Program-made: the position numbers and the translations under genes
The notes under the pieces: generated by a model
What the model was told of the DNA's origin: nothing
The model's database searches: none
Seen by the model: only the letters and a program-made list of their open reading frames with translations
Shown here: in pieces, positions 49,737-59,120 of the stretch
How the letters are laid out: each line of letters starts with the position of its first letter
Numbering within the stretch: the first letter of the stretch is position 1
Source of the DNA: Sedimentibacter sp. zth1
Lineage (GTDB): Bacteria > Bacillota > Clostridia > Tissierellales > Sedimentibacteraceae
Direction: 5' to 3'
Length of the DNA: 64,000 nt
Assembly: GCF_017352195.1 (NCBI RefSeq)
Contig: NZ_CP071445.1
Location: 2,232,001-2,296,000, forward strand

Positions 49737-49857
49737 AAAATCATAAATTTATTTAGGTTTACTGAAATCACTTGTTCTTACATATTCATATTTGTATAAA
49801 ACCAGCTTTTCTGTTGTTTATTTGATAATATGGTGTATTGAACATCAACAATATAAA

Positions 49858-50397
49858 TTACTTAATTTTTTTCCAGTTAATTTTTGAAATAGACATTTCA
49901 TATAAATTCCAATAACCTTCTGATGCCTTTCTTGCATTCTCTAAAAATTTTTCTTTTATAAATCCTACATTTTCATAACATTTAATTGCACCATGATTAA
50001 AATCAAATACTCCAAGTGTTATTTTTTTAAATTCTAAATCTTCAAATCCAATTCTTAATACTTCTTTTAATACCTGAGTTCCAATACCTTTGCCTCTACA
50101 ATTATCTTCTCCAATTAAAAATCTACACACCTTACCTACTTTATTACTTTTATCTATTTCACGAAGTTCAATAGTTCCAATAAATCCATTTTTATCAACT
50201 AACTGTATTTTGAAAACATTTATATTGAAACCTTCTTTTTTAATAGTGTTAAAATAATAATCATTAACCTGTTCAAGTGTTAAAGGAGAAGTATAGATAG
50301 GTCCAGCCCATTGTAATAAATAATCATCAGATTTATTTTTGTTCCATTCTACAATTTTTTTCAAATCTTCTTTTTCTATATGTTCAAGTTTTATCAT
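49858..50397 (-). CDS. GNAT family N-acetyltransferase
   Basis: A 179-residue acetyltransferase. The acetyl-CoA-binding motif is GEDNCRGKGIGTQVLKEVL, and GVFDFNHGAIKCYENVGF follows, typical of RimJ-like or antibiotic/spermidine-acetylating GNATs. The N-terminus begins IKLEHIEKEDLKKIVEW. The substrate is unknown. It lies 67 bases downstream of the response regulator, on the same strand, so it may be carried in the same transcript. Confidence 0.88.
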   Translation of the reverse strand: MIKLEHIEKEDLKKIVEWNKNKSDDYLLQWAGPIYTSPLTLEQVNDYYFNTIKKEGFNINVFKIQLVDKNGFIGTIELREIDKSNKVGKVCRFLIGEDNCRGKGIGTQVLKEVLRIGFEDLEFKKITLGVFDFNHGAIKCYENVGFIKEKFLENARKASEGYWNLYEMSISKINWKKIK

Positions 50398-50464
50398 TTT
50401 AAAATATCTCCTAATAATGTATAATTCTTTTTCTATATCAATAGTAATCTTTAATTATTTGTAA

Positions 50465-51091
50465 TTAATTTAATAAGTTATTGTAATAAAATATAGCTAA
50501 TTGGGTTCTATCTCTTAGCGTTAATTTATCTAAAATAGTGCTAATATAATTTCTTACTGTGCCTTCACTTAAAAAAAGTTCTTTTGAGATTTCTTTATTA
50601 GACAATCCTTTTGCAACAAGGTTAATAATATCATTTTCTTTTTCACACAATCCAAATTCAGTATAACTTTTTTTATTACTTTTATCTAGCATATTTGGTA
50701 ATTTAGAGACAATTTCATTTCCAAAAACATTTTGACCATTATAAATAGCAGAAAGAGAAGGAATAATACTCTCAAAATGTTGTTTAAGGATATAACCTTT
50801 AGCTCCTATTTTCAAAGCGTTAATTATATACTCATCATCTGAAAAGGTAGTAAGGAATAAGATTTTTGCATTACAATCAAAATTTATTATTTCAGCGGCT
50901 GCTTCAATACCGGTCATACCGTTCATTTGTATATCCATTAAAAGAATATCAGGTTTATATATTTTATATAATTTAATTGCTTCTAATCCGCTATTTCCAA
51001 CACCAAGAACAGATATATTACTGTTAGATTCTATGATTGTTTTTAGTGATGTAGATACAAGTATATCATCATCGACAATTACTATTTTCAT
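50465..51091 (-). CDS. NarL/FixJ-family response regulator (LnrK-like)
   Basis: A 208-residue regulator. The receiver domain has the acidic pocket VDDD and the phosphoacceptor Asp at about residue 53 in LLMDIQMNGMTG. A LuxR-type DNA-binding domain (residues 145-205) includes GLSNKEISKELFLSEGTVRNYIS. It overlaps the end of the histidine kinase gene by 23 bases. With the kinase it is divergent from an ABC exporter, which is its likely target. The layout recalls B. subtilis LnrJK-LnrLMN, the linearmycin-response system. Confidence 0.93.
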   Translation of the reverse strand: MKIVIVDDDILVSTSLKTIIESNSNISVLGVGNSGLEAIKLYKIYKPDILLMDIQMNGMTGIEAAAEIINFDCNAKILFLTTFSDDEYIINALKIGAKGYILKQHFESIIPSLSAIYNGQNVFGNEIVSKLPNMLDKSNKKSYTEFGLCEKENDIINLVAKGLSNKEISKELFLSEGTVRNYISTILDKLTLRDRTQLAIFYYNNLLN

Positions 51092-52160
51092 TTAAATCCT
51101 CCTTATTAAAAGAAATAAAAATTTTAAAACCGTTAGTAGTAGAAATATTTATAATTCCATTTAAAGATAAAACTCGTTGTTTGATACCTTCAATACCCAT
51201 TCCTGTAGTATATGTTATATTTGTGTTGATAGATCCATTATCAAATATAATTACCTGTAAAATCTTAGGATGTTCATATAAATTTATTGTAACTTGTGTG
51301 GCATTGGAGTGTTTTATGACATTGTTTAATGCTTCTTTTACAATTGATATAATTGCATACTTAGCTTTTATACATATGATAGATCTAATCTCATAATTGA
51401 AATTAATACTACAGTAATTAAAGCTATCAACTATTTCTTTAAGTTGCATATATAAATTTATTGAAGTATCTCTTAAACCGTGGACACTATTTCTTATCGA
51501 CGTCATGCCGGTATCAAGTGTGTTTTTCACGATTTCTAAATTATTTTTTGTTGATTCATCCTTAGTGGTTAACATAATAGCTCCAATCTGTAATATAGAG
51601 CTTGTTAGCAAGTGACCAACATTGTCATGTATTTCTCTTGCAATTCTATTTCTTTCATTTAGAGTTGCTAAATTAACCTCTTCATCTTGTCTATCTTTTA
51701 ATTCATTTAATTTTGATTTTAAACTAATGTTAAGTTCAACAAGTGTATCACGTTGTGTTAAATATAAAGTTTTATTTCTAACATATTGATTAGATTTGTA
51801 TTTCATTAATATTGTAATTGGTACAGTAATAAAAATAATAATTAATGTGTTAAATGTAAAGAGTTCATAGTGTATTATAATAGGGACTATGCCAAAGAAA
51901 GCTAAATAATAAAACTTTGTAAAAAGCACGTCATAAAGCATAAGTGGCAAAAAATATATAAAATTAGGAAACTTAATACATAGTGAAATATATGCAATTG
52001 TAACAATATTACTAAATTTATTATTATTATAGTATTCTTCTATTAGGCTTATTGCAATAGCTATATTTATATATAATATGGCAGCATCTGTTGCTTTATT
52101 ATTTAAAACAAGTATAACTAATATAAACATAACTAATAATCTGTTAAAAAGATTTGTCAA
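51069..52160 (-). CDS. Sensor histidine kinase (NarX/DesK class)
   Basis: A 363-residue kinase with about five membrane helices in the first 120 residues and almost no external loops, so it probably senses within the membrane. A linker follows, then a HisKA_3 dimerisation domain with the phosphorylated His at about 178 in REIHDNVGHLLTSSI. The ATPase domain shows IVKEALNNVIKHSNA and DNGSINTN followed by GMGIEGIKQRV. It shares the transcript with the response regulator. Confidence 0.93.
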   Translation of the reverse strand: MTNLFNRLLVMFILVILVLNNKATDAAILYINIAIAISLIEEYYNNNKFSNIVTIAYISLCIKFPNFIYFLPLMLYDVLFTKFYYLAFFGIVPIIIHYELFTFNTLIIIFITVPITILMKYKSNQYVRNKTLYLTQRDTLVELNISLKSKLNELKDRQDEEVNLATLNERNRIAREIHDNVGHLLTSSILQIGAIMLTTKDESTKNNLEIVKNTLDTGMTSIRNSVHGLRDTSINLYMQLKEIVDSFNYCSINFNYEIRSIICIKAKYAIISIVKEALNNVIKHSNATQVTINLYEHPKILQVIIFDNGSINTNITYTTGMGIEGIKQRVLSLNGIINISTTNGFKIFISFNKEDLNENSNCR

Positions 52161-52266
52161 ATAAATTCCCCCCAGGACAAAATTATATATAGCTATATTT
52201 TATAATAAATATATATTATTAGCAAATACATTAGATAATAATATAGATAATAATATAAAATATTAC

Positions 52267-52285
52267 ATTTGTCATATATACAAAT
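52267..52285. promoter_or_regulatory. Candidate response-regulator operator
   Basis: ATTTGT (52267-52272) and ACAAAT (52280-52285) form a six-base inverted repeat with a seven-base AT spacer. It lies between the divergent kinase and transporter genes, just upstream of the putative transporter promoter. NarL-family regulators often bind such repeats. This is inference from position and symmetry. Confidence 0.4.
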
Positions 52286-52297
52286 TACATTTAACAC

Positions 52298-52326
52298 TTA
52301 TCAAATTAAATAAAAAGCAATACAAT
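52298..52326 (+). promoter_or_regulatory. Putative promoter of the ABC exporter operon
   Basis: TTATCA (52298-52303) and TACAAT (52321-52326) are 17 bases apart. The -35 box is poor, as is usual for activated promoters. An inverted repeat lies 12 bases upstream. Confidence 0.4.
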
Positions 52327-52356
52327 ATATTCATAGAGAATAAGGAGGATTCAAAA

Positions 52357-53292
52357 ATGCCTATAGTAGAAATAGAAAATTTAGTTAAAAGATATAAAGA
52401 AGTAACAGCACTAGATCACTTAAGTTTAAATATAGATGAAGGCGAGATATTTGGATTACTTGGTCCAAATGGCTCAGGAAAAACAACAGTTATAAATTGT
52501 ATACTTTCATTATTGCAATACGATAAAGGCAATATTAAGGTATTTGGCAAGGAAATGACGCCGTCTTCGTATGATATAAAAAAAGATATTGGAGTTGTAA
52601 TGCAAAATGTTGCTGTATACAATGAACTAACAGTATATGAGAATATTGATTATTTTTGTAGTTTATATGTAAAAGATAAAAACAATAGAAAGCAGTTAGT
52701 AGAAGAAGCAATTGATTTTGTAGAGTTAGGAGAATTCAGAAAATTCGTTCCTAAAAAATTAAGTGGTGGATTGTTAAGAAGATTAAATATAGCATGTGGT
52801 ATAGCACATAAACCTAAGCTAATTATTTTAGACGAGCCTACAGTCGCAGTAGATCCACAAAGTAGGAACAACATACTTGAGGGCATAAAAAGATTAAATA
52901 AAGATGGAGCAACAGTCATATACACTTCACATTATATGGAGGAAGTAGAGCAAATATGTTCAAAAATTGCTATACTAGATAATGGAAAGGTAATAGCTAG
53001 TGGAACAAAGGAAGATTTAAAGTCAATAATATCACTTGGTGAAAAAGTAATTGTTGAAGCTTATGATTTAAAACAAGAACAATTACAACAAATAAAATTA
53101 TTACCATATATATTAAATATAGAATACGAGCATAATACTTTAACTGTTTGTACAAAAAGCGGAAAAAGTAATTTGTCAAATGTTATTGATATTATAAATC
53201 AAAATAATATTGCGTATGGTAAAATATATTCAGAATTACCTACATTAAATGATGTTTTCCTTGAAATAACAGGCAAACAGTTAAGGGATTAG
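52357..53292 (+). CDS. ABC transporter ATP-binding protein (LnrL-like)
   Basis: A 311-residue ATPase. Walker A is GPNGSGKT at about residues 36-43, the Q-loop is VVMQN, the signature is LSGGL, and Walker B is LIILDEPTVAVDP. The switch His is in YTSHYMEE. A C-terminal accessory domain (residues 215-311) is typical of DrrA-type exporters. It is the first gene of a three-gene operon with two permeases and lies divergent from a NarL-type two-component system. An AAGGAGG site precedes the ATG. Confidence 0.94.
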   Translation: MPIVEIENLVKRYKEVTALDHLSLNIDEGEIFGLLGPNGSGKTTVINCILSLLQYDKGNIKVFGKEMTPSSYDIKKDIGVVMQNVAVYNELTVYENIDYFCSLYVKDKNNRKQLVEEAIDFVELGEFRKFVPKKLSGGLLRRLNIACGIAHKPKLIILDEPTVAVDPQSRNNILEGIKRLNKDGATVIYTSHYMEEVEQICSKIAILDNGKVIASGTKEDLKSIISLGEKVIVEAYDLKQEQLQQIKLLPYILNIEYEHNTLTVCTKSGKSNLSNVIDIINQNNIAYGKIYSELPTLNDVFLEITGKQLRD

Positions 53293-53302
53293 AGGTGAAA
53301 AA

Positions 53303-54427
53303 ATGTTTTTTAACATATTTAAATACAATTTTAAATGTTTGATTAAAGACAAAACAACTGTGTTTTGGCTTCTTATATACCCAATTTTATTGTTCACATT
53401 TTTTAATTTAGCATTTGCTAATTTATTAGATGGAGAAAGCTTTAATACTATAGATATAGCGGTAGTACAAGAGGAAAACAATGCCCAAACCACAAATAAT
53501 TTTATTACTGCTTTAGATGATTCCAATATGTTTAGTTATTCAATAACTACAATGGATAAAGCTGAAGAATTACTTGACAATGGTAAAATCACAGCTATTG
53601 TTAATTGTAAAAATGATATTGAGTTAATAGTGAATCAATCTGGTATGAATGAAACAATAACAAAAACTTTTATGGATACATTTAAGCAAATGACACAAAC
53701 ATATAAAACAATAATAATAAGCAATCCAAGTGCATTGGAAAACAACTTATTTGACAAAGCAAATATTAGCAATTCTTATGTTAAAAATGTTCAAATAAAT
53801 AAAAACACAAATGTTATGGTCATTTTTTTCTATGCTGCTTTGGCAATGACTTGTCTGCTTAGTAGTACTATAGGTAGTGATGCAGTTACAAGAGTTCAAG
53901 CTAATCAATCTATGGTTGCAGCAAGAATTAATATAGCTCCTACTCATAAGCTTAAATCATTTATGGCAATGATACTTTCTGCAATGACATTTCATTTAAT
54001 AATAGTGTTTATCGCATTATTTTACGTTATACAAATACTAGGTGTTAATTTTGGAAGCAATATATATTTAGTACTTTTATTATGTGTGGTAAGTAGTTTC
54101 ACAGGTATAACATTTGGTGCATTTATTAGTGCGGTTATAGTTAAAAAGGAAGGATTGAAATTAATTATTAACTTAGTTATGTGTATTTTTGGTGGATTTT
54201 TATCTGGTATGATGGATGTTAATATTAAATATATAATACAAACAAAAGCACCAATTGTAGCTTATATTAATCCAGCAAGTCTAATAACTGATGGGTTTTA
54301 TGCTCTTTATTACTATGATACACTAGATAAATATTTTTTAAATATAGAAATATTGTTATTATTAGGAGCTGTTTTTAGCTTCCTGACATATTTAATTTTA
54401 AGGAGGCAAAAATATGCAAGTATTTAA
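53303..54427 (+). CDS. ABC-2 type transporter permease (LnrM-like)
   Basis: A 374-residue permease. One N-terminal helix at about residues 20-40 is followed by a large extracellular domain of about 125 residues, then five C-terminal helices. This is the ABC2_membrane_3 fold. It ends with RRQKYASI, overlapping the next permease gene by 14 bases. With its partner it would form a heterodimeric channel. Exporters of this design remove lipid-active antibiotics such as linearmycins in B. subtilis; the substrate here is unknown. Confidence 0.9.
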   Translation: MFFNIFKYNFKCLIKDKTTVFWLLIYPILLFTFFNLAFANLLDGESFNTIDIAVVQEENNAQTTNNFITALDDSNMFSYSITTMDKAEELLDNGKITAIVNCKNDIELIVNQSGMNETITKTFMDTFKQMTQTYKTIIISNPSALENNLFDKANISNSYVKNVQINKNTNVMVIFFYAALAMTCLLSSTIGSDAVTRVQANQSMVAARINIAPTHKLKSFMAMILSAMTFHLIIVFIALFYVIQILGVNFGSNIYLVLLLCVVSSFTGITFGAFISAVIVKKEGLKLIINLVMCIFGGFLSGMMDVNIKYIIQTKAPIVAYINPASLITDGFYALYYYDTLDKYFLNIEILLLLGAVFSFLTYLILRRQKYASI

Positions 54428-55574
54428 AGCATACTTCAAAATATTATTTAAAGAGTTAATTATACCTATATCTATATATATTGTAATATTTGCAGCTATA
54501 TCACTTATGGCTACACATTCAAATCAAGGTATAGAAGATGGCAATTTTAATTCAAAAAAATGTAAAGTTACAATAATAGACAATGATAATTCATATTTAT
54601 CAAAACAACTAGCTGAATTTATATCTGATAATTCTATATTAGTAGAAATAGACAATTCAGATACTAGTAATATAAAAGATATGCTTTTTTATAGAAAAGT
54701 CGTATATGTTTGTACAATTCCAAAAAATTTCGAACAAAATTTATTGAACAATCAAAAATCAAATATAGAGACTATGAAATTGCCTGATTCAACTTCAGGG
54801 ATACTTTTAGATACATTAGTAAATAAATATCTAAACAATGTTAATTTATATCTAAATAATACGGACCTTAATTTGGAAGAAGCTATAGAAAAAACAAAAA
54901 GTACAATGAAAATAAGTACAAATGTAAGTTTAAAGAATAAAGAAAAAAAAGATTTACCACAATATATATATTATTATAATTATTACGCATTTATTATTAT
55001 AAGTTTATTGATATTAATCATTTCTCAATTATCAGTAGTATTTAATGATATTGAAATAAAAAGAAGAAATTATTGTTCTCCATTATCAATAACAAATTAT
55101 ACCTCACAATTGTTAATATCTCATGTAGTAATTACTATATGTGTATATATTGTATTTTTTATGTTTGCTGTATTCTTATATAAAGATAGTATATTTACTA
55201 CAGCAGGTCAATTTGTTATATTAAATTCAATTATATTTACAGTAGTCAGTTTGTGTTTAAGTTTTATGATATCAAACTTTGCAACCAAAAACAGTGTATC
55301 AGCCATAAGCAATACTTTAGGTTTAGGATGTTCATTCTTAGGAGGAGTATTTGTGCCACAAAGTATGTTATCGGATACTGTTTTGAAAATAGCATCATTT
55401 AATCCAACGTATTGGTACGTTAAAGCAAATAATACATTAAGTAGTCTTTCAAATTTTAATGCTGAAACATTAAAACCAGTATATATGTCATTATTCATAC
55501 AAATTTGCTTTGCAGTAGTATTTCTAGCAATATCTTTAGTAATTATCAAGCAAAAAAGAACATCTGAAAATTAA
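54414..55574 (+). CDS. ABC-2 type transporter permease (LnrN-like)
   Basis: A 386-residue permease of the same design as the preceding protein: one helix at about residues 15-33, an extracellular domain to about 190, then five helices. The conserved NTLGLGCSFLGGVFVPQSML region lies in the last part. AGGAGG precedes the ATG, inside the end of the previous gene. The overlap suggests coupled translation and a fixed ratio of the two permeases. A moderate terminator follows. Confidence 0.9.
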   Translation: MQVFKAYFKILFKELIIPISIYIVIFAAISLMATHSNQGIEDGNFNSKKCKVTIIDNDNSYLSKQLAEFISDNSILVEIDNSDTSNIKDMLFYRKVVYVCTIPKNFEQNLLNNQKSNIETMKLPDSTSGILLDTLVNKYLNNVNLYLNNTDLNLEEAIEKTKSTMKISTNVSLKNKEKKDLPQYIYYYNYYAFIIISLLILIISQLSVVFNDIEIKRRNYCSPLSITNYTSQLLISHVVITICVYIVFFMFAVFLYKDSIFTTAGQFVILNSIIFTVVSLCLSFMISNFATKNSVSAISNTLGLGCSFLGGVFVPQSMLSDTVLKIASFNPTYWYVKANNTLSSLSNFNAETLKPVYMSLFIQICFAVVFLAISLVIIKQKRTSEN

Positions 55575-55596
55575 ATAATAATCATAATTTTAAAAA

Positions 55597-55632
55597 AAGT
55601 ACACATCCTCAAAAATGTGTGCTTCTTTATAT
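55597..55632 (+). terminator. Terminator after the ABC exporter operon
   Basis: AAGTACACAT (55597-55606) pairs with ATGTGTGCTT (55615-55624) with one G-U pair around an eight-base loop. It is followed by CTTTAT, an imperfect T-run. Confidence 0.65.
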
Positions 55633-55718
55633 ACTAGGAGTATACATATTTATTAAAAGCTCATATCAATTAAAATAAAGCATATATAAATAATAATACA
55701 ATAATTGGGGGAACAAAA

Positions 55719-56336
55719 ATGATTAATTATATATGGTTTATACTTATTTTTTTAGGAATTTTAACTAGTATATTAACAGGTAATGTTGAGGCAGTTACTG
55801 ATGCTACAATTGAAAGCGCAAAATTAGCAGTACATCTATCTATAGGACTAATTGGAGTAATGTGTTTATGGCTAGGTATAATGAAAATAGCAGAGAAATC
55901 AGGGTTAGTTGAAAAACTTAGCATATTGCTTATGCCATTGATGAAAAAGTTATTTCCAGACATACCAGAAAACCATCCAGCAATGGGAGCAATGGTTATG
56001 AATATTTCGGCAAATATATTAGGCATAGGTGATGCGGCTACTCCGCTTGGATTAAAGGCAATGCAAGATTTACAAACTTTAAATAAAACGAAGGATACAG
56101 CAACTGATTCTATGTGCACATTTCTTGCTATAAATACATCTTCTGTAACTCTAATACCAGCAACGGTTATAGCTTATCGTTCGGCTGCAGGGTCAATAAA
56201 CCCGACACAAATTGTAGGCCCAACAATTATATCTACTATGATTGCGACGATTACTGCAATCATTGCTGTAAAAATGTTAAGTAAGCTTCCAATATATCAT
56301 ATTACAAAACCAGATATTATAAGGAGAAAACTATAA
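55719..56336 (+). CDS. spmA: Spore maturation protein A
   Basis: A 205-residue membrane protein with the SpmA landmarks GIMKIAEKSGLVEKL, MKKLFPDIPENHPAMGAMVMN and NILGIGDAATPLGLKAM. About five helices. In B. subtilis SpmA and SpmB are needed for full dehydration of the spore core; homologues also occur in some non-sporulating bacteria, so on its own this does not prove sporulation. Overlaps spmB by one base. Confidence 0.93.
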   Translation: MINYIWFILIFLGILTSILTGNVEAVTDATIESAKLAVHLSIGLIGVMCLWLGIMKIAEKSGLVEKLSILLMPLMKKLFPDIPENHPAMGAMVMNISANILGIGDAATPLGLKAMQDLQTLNKTKDTATDSMCTFLAINTSSVTLIPATVIAYRSAAGSINPTQIVGPTIISTMIATITAIIAVKMLSKLPIYHITKPDIIRRKL

Positions 56337-56869
56337 TGTTTAATTTATTAAGTAATATTTCAAAATTTTCTATACCCATAGTAATTTTATTTATTACTTC
56401 TTATGGAATATTTAAAAAGGTTAAATTATATGAAGCTTTTACAGAAGGGGCTAAAGATGGAATAAAAACTGCTATTAGAGTAGTTCCACATTTAACAGGA
56501 ATGTTGGTTGCTATAGGAATATTTAGAGCTTCAGGAGCAATGGATTATTTATGCATTATGATGTCGCCATTGACAAATCTAATCAACATGCCTGCAGAGG
56601 TTTTGCCCATGGCTCTTATGAGACCATTGTCCGGTGGTGGAGCAATGGGCATTATGAACAGCTTATTTCAAAAGTATGGACCAGACTCATTAATAGGCAA
56701 TATTACTTCTATTATGGCGGGTTCAACAGATACAACATTTTATATATTAGCTGTTTATTTTGGTTCTATAAATATAAAAAATAGTAGGCATGCTCTTCCA
56801 TCAGGTTTATTAGCTGATGCTGGGGGAATATTAGCTGCAACTTTTATAGCTAACTTACTATTTAGTTAA
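56336..56869 (+). CDS. spmB: Spore maturation protein B
   Basis: A 177-residue membrane protein with the SpmB landmarks FTEGAKDGIKTAIRVVPHL, FRASGAMDYL, PLSGGGAMGIM and GSTDTTFYILAVYFGS. It overlaps the end of spmA (TAATG), so the two are translated together. It acts with SpmA in the spore envelope. Both are nucleoside-transporter-like gate domain proteins. Confidence 0.93.
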   Translation: MFNLLSNISKFSIPIVILFITSYGIFKKVKLYEAFTEGAKDGIKTAIRVVPHLTGMLVAIGIFRASGAMDYLCIMMSPLTNLINMPAEVLPMALMRPLSGGGAMGIMNSLFQKYGPDSLIGNITSIMAGSTDTTFYILAVYFGSINIKNSRHALPSGLLADAGGILAATFIANLLFS

Positions 56870-56904
56870 TAAAATTTCTAAAAAAACGTTTTCACATAAC
56901 CATT

Positions 56905-56933
56905 TTGACATATTTTATTACTAATGTTATAAT
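56905..56933 (+). promoter_or_regulatory. Promoter of the first diguanylate cyclase gene
   Basis: TTGACA (56905-56910) and TATAAT (56928-56933) are perfect boxes separated by 17 bases, 50 bases before the start codon at 56983. Confidence 0.88.
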
Positions 56934-56982
56934 AAACTTAGTATAGATAAAATTAATGAAAAGTGTAATAGGGGTATAGCAT

Positions 56983-59067
56983 ATGAATAGATATTCAATA
57001 TATGCGCAGGATTTAAATAATTTAATAGAAAATCAAAATAACATATCATTCTTCTGTAACATAATAAAAGGCAATATTAGAAATAATGTTCAATATTGCA
57101 ATGAAATTATTGATTATATAAGTAATTTTTGTATTGAAAATAATTTGGAAGATGCTAGAGGATATATGTTATATTATAGCACAAGTGTGTTTTTTCAAAT
57201 AGCTGATTTTACTAAGGCATTAGAATTATGCAATGAAGCTAAGGTTATATTTGAAAAAAATGACAATAAGGAAGGCTTGGCACTTAGTTATAATGGATTG
57301 TCTATAATTTACAGTGTAAAGGGTTACGAGGAACTTTCAAATGAGTATAGTTTAAAAGGAATATCGATAGCAAAACAAATAGATAATAAAGAAATATTAT
57401 ATAAAATACTAATGAATGTTGCAAGTTATAATGTTAGAAAAAATGATATAGATAATGCAATTGAAATTTTGAATTATGTAGAATTAAATTTTGATAAAAC
57501 AGAAAAATATTTAGATATAATTATGCAAAACATTACTTTTGCACAAATCAAAATAGAACAAGGCAAAATTGAAGAAGCAAAAAAATATTTAAATGAGGCT
57601 ATAATTTTAGATACTAATAAAGGCATAAGTAGAATAACATCAGAACTATATAAATTATTAGCTATATGTAGTTATAAAAATAATAAAAAAGATGCTGAAA
57701 AATATTTTTTATATTCTTTAAATTTAGCAAATAAAAATGATGATATATATGAAAAATGTGAAATACTTCTTGAATTTGGTAAATATAAATTTAAACAATT
57801 AGACAACGAAGGTGCAATAAATGACTTAAAAAAGTCTTTGGATATTGCAATGAAATATGAATTTATAAAAATAGTTAAAAAAACTAGTAATATGTTATAT
57901 AAATATTATAAAAAAATAGAGGATTATGAAAGTTCTTTAGAATATTTGGAAATTTATATAAAAGGAAACAAAAAACAAAGCATATTATCTTCAAATGAAA
58001 TATCAAATAAGAGTAATCAATTTTTGTCAATAGATAAAAAAATATCTAACATTTTATATAGAAATGCAGAAATTTTATTTACAATAGGACAAGAAATTAT
58101 ATCTAAAAAGGAAATAAATAATATTATTTCAACATTGGATATGAATATTAGTCGTATTGTAGACAAGGACTATTTAGTAATTTCATTTTATGATGAAGAG
58201 TCTAATAAAATTAAAATTGCAAGTATAATATCAAATAACATAGTAGTAAAAGATGAAGTTATGATAGAAGATAAAAACTCATTTTCAGCTTATTGTATAA
58301 AAAATAAAAAATGTATACTTATAAATGATTTCCAAGCTGAGTATAAAAAATATGTTAAAAAAATTAGAATAATGAATACAAATCCAACAACAAAGGCTGA
58401 ATCGAGTATTTATATACCACTAATAGTAAATTATAAGGCTATAGGTACAATGTCTGTACAAAGTGTGAAAAAACATCAATATAGTACAGATGATTTAGCC
58501 GTATTAAAAATCATTGCAAACTATGTTGCAATAGCATGTAAAAATGCAATAGAGTTTAAAAAAATGGAACAAATAGCTGTATATGATAGTTTAACAGGGT
58601 TTTTAACAAGAAGAGAAATTTTAAAAGAAGGAAATAATATAAAATACAATTATGACAAAACAAAAGATAGTTTTTGTATTTTAATGTTTGATATAGATAA
58701 TTTTAAATCAGTTAATAATACATATGGGCATGTTGCAGGTGACCAGGTATTAAGGATGCTTACACAAACAATTAGTAGTTATATAAGAGAAAGTGATTAT
58801 ATAGGAAGATATGGCGGAGATGAGTTTTTGCTATTATGTCCTAATGCAACAAAAGAAAATATTATAATGACGGCTGAAAGAATAAGAAAAGTAGTAGAGA
58901 ATACGGATTATTTGATAGACGATAGGAAAGTGGTAAAAATAACATTAAGTATTGGACTTTACGAATTTAACAAAGCTTCAGAAACATTCATAGACGGTGT
59001 AGAGCACGCGGATAAGGTTTTATATAGTATAAAAAACACTACAAAAAATGCAGTTGTTTGCTGTTAA
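56983..59067 (+). CDS. TPR-GAF-GGDEF protein (probable diguanylate cyclase), copy 1
   Basis: A 694-residue soluble protein. Residues 1-330 are helical repeats of the tetratricopeptide type (for example FTKALELCNEAKVIFEKNDN and KIEEAKKYLNEAI). Residues 350-525 are a GAF-like sensor domain. Residues 530-690 are a GGDEF domain with DSLTGFLTRREI, DIDNFKSVNNTYGHVAGD and an intact GGDEF at about 610-614. An RESD inhibitory site sits five residues before the GGDEF motif. It should make cyclic di-GMP under product control. A consensus promoter precedes it. Confidence 0.9.
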   Translation: MNRYSIYAQDLNNLIENQNNISFFCNIIKGNIRNNVQYCNEIIDYISNFCIENNLEDARGYMLYYSTSVFFQIADFTKALELCNEAKVIFEKNDNKEGLALSYNGLSIIYSVKGYEELSNEYSLKGISIAKQIDNKEILYKILMNVASYNVRKNDIDNAIEILNYVELNFDKTEKYLDIIMQNITFAQIKIEQGKIEEAKKYLNEAIILDTNKGISRITSELYKLLAICSYKNNKKDAEKYFLYSLNLANKNDDIYEKCEILLEFGKYKFKQLDNEGAINDLKKSLDIAMKYEFIKIVKKTSNMLYKYYKKIEDYESSLEYLEIYIKGNKKQSILSSNEISNKSNQFLSIDKKISNILYRNAEILFTIGQEIISKKEINNIISTLDMNISRIVDKDYLVISFYDEESNKIKIASIISNNIVVKDEVMIEDKNSFSAYCIKNKKCILINDFQAEYKKYVKKIRIMNTNPTTKAESSIYIPLIVNYKAIGTMSVQSVKKHQYSTDDLAVLKIIANYVAIACKNAIEFKKMEQIAVYDSLTGFLTRREILKEGNNIKYNYDKTKDSFCILMFDIDNFKSVNNTYGHVAGDQVLRMLTQTISSYIRESDYIGRYGGDEFLLLCPNATKENIIMTAERIRKVVENTDYLIDDRKVVKITLSIGLYEFNKASETFIDGVEHADKVLYSIKNTTKNAVVCC

Positions 59068-59120
59068 TTATGAAAAAAGTAATTTTAAATAATAAGAAAG
59101 TAAAAAAGTAGGTATATGTT

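Noticed and set aside
55628-55645. TATACTAGGAGTATA palindrome after the exporter operon
   Set aside because: Short palindromes of this type are frequent in such AT-rich DNA, and there is no gene-linked position that would make it an operator.
56551-56784. Plus-strand frame of 77 codons inside spmB
   Set aside because: It is a shadow in another frame of the well-conserved spmB gene, with no start signals.
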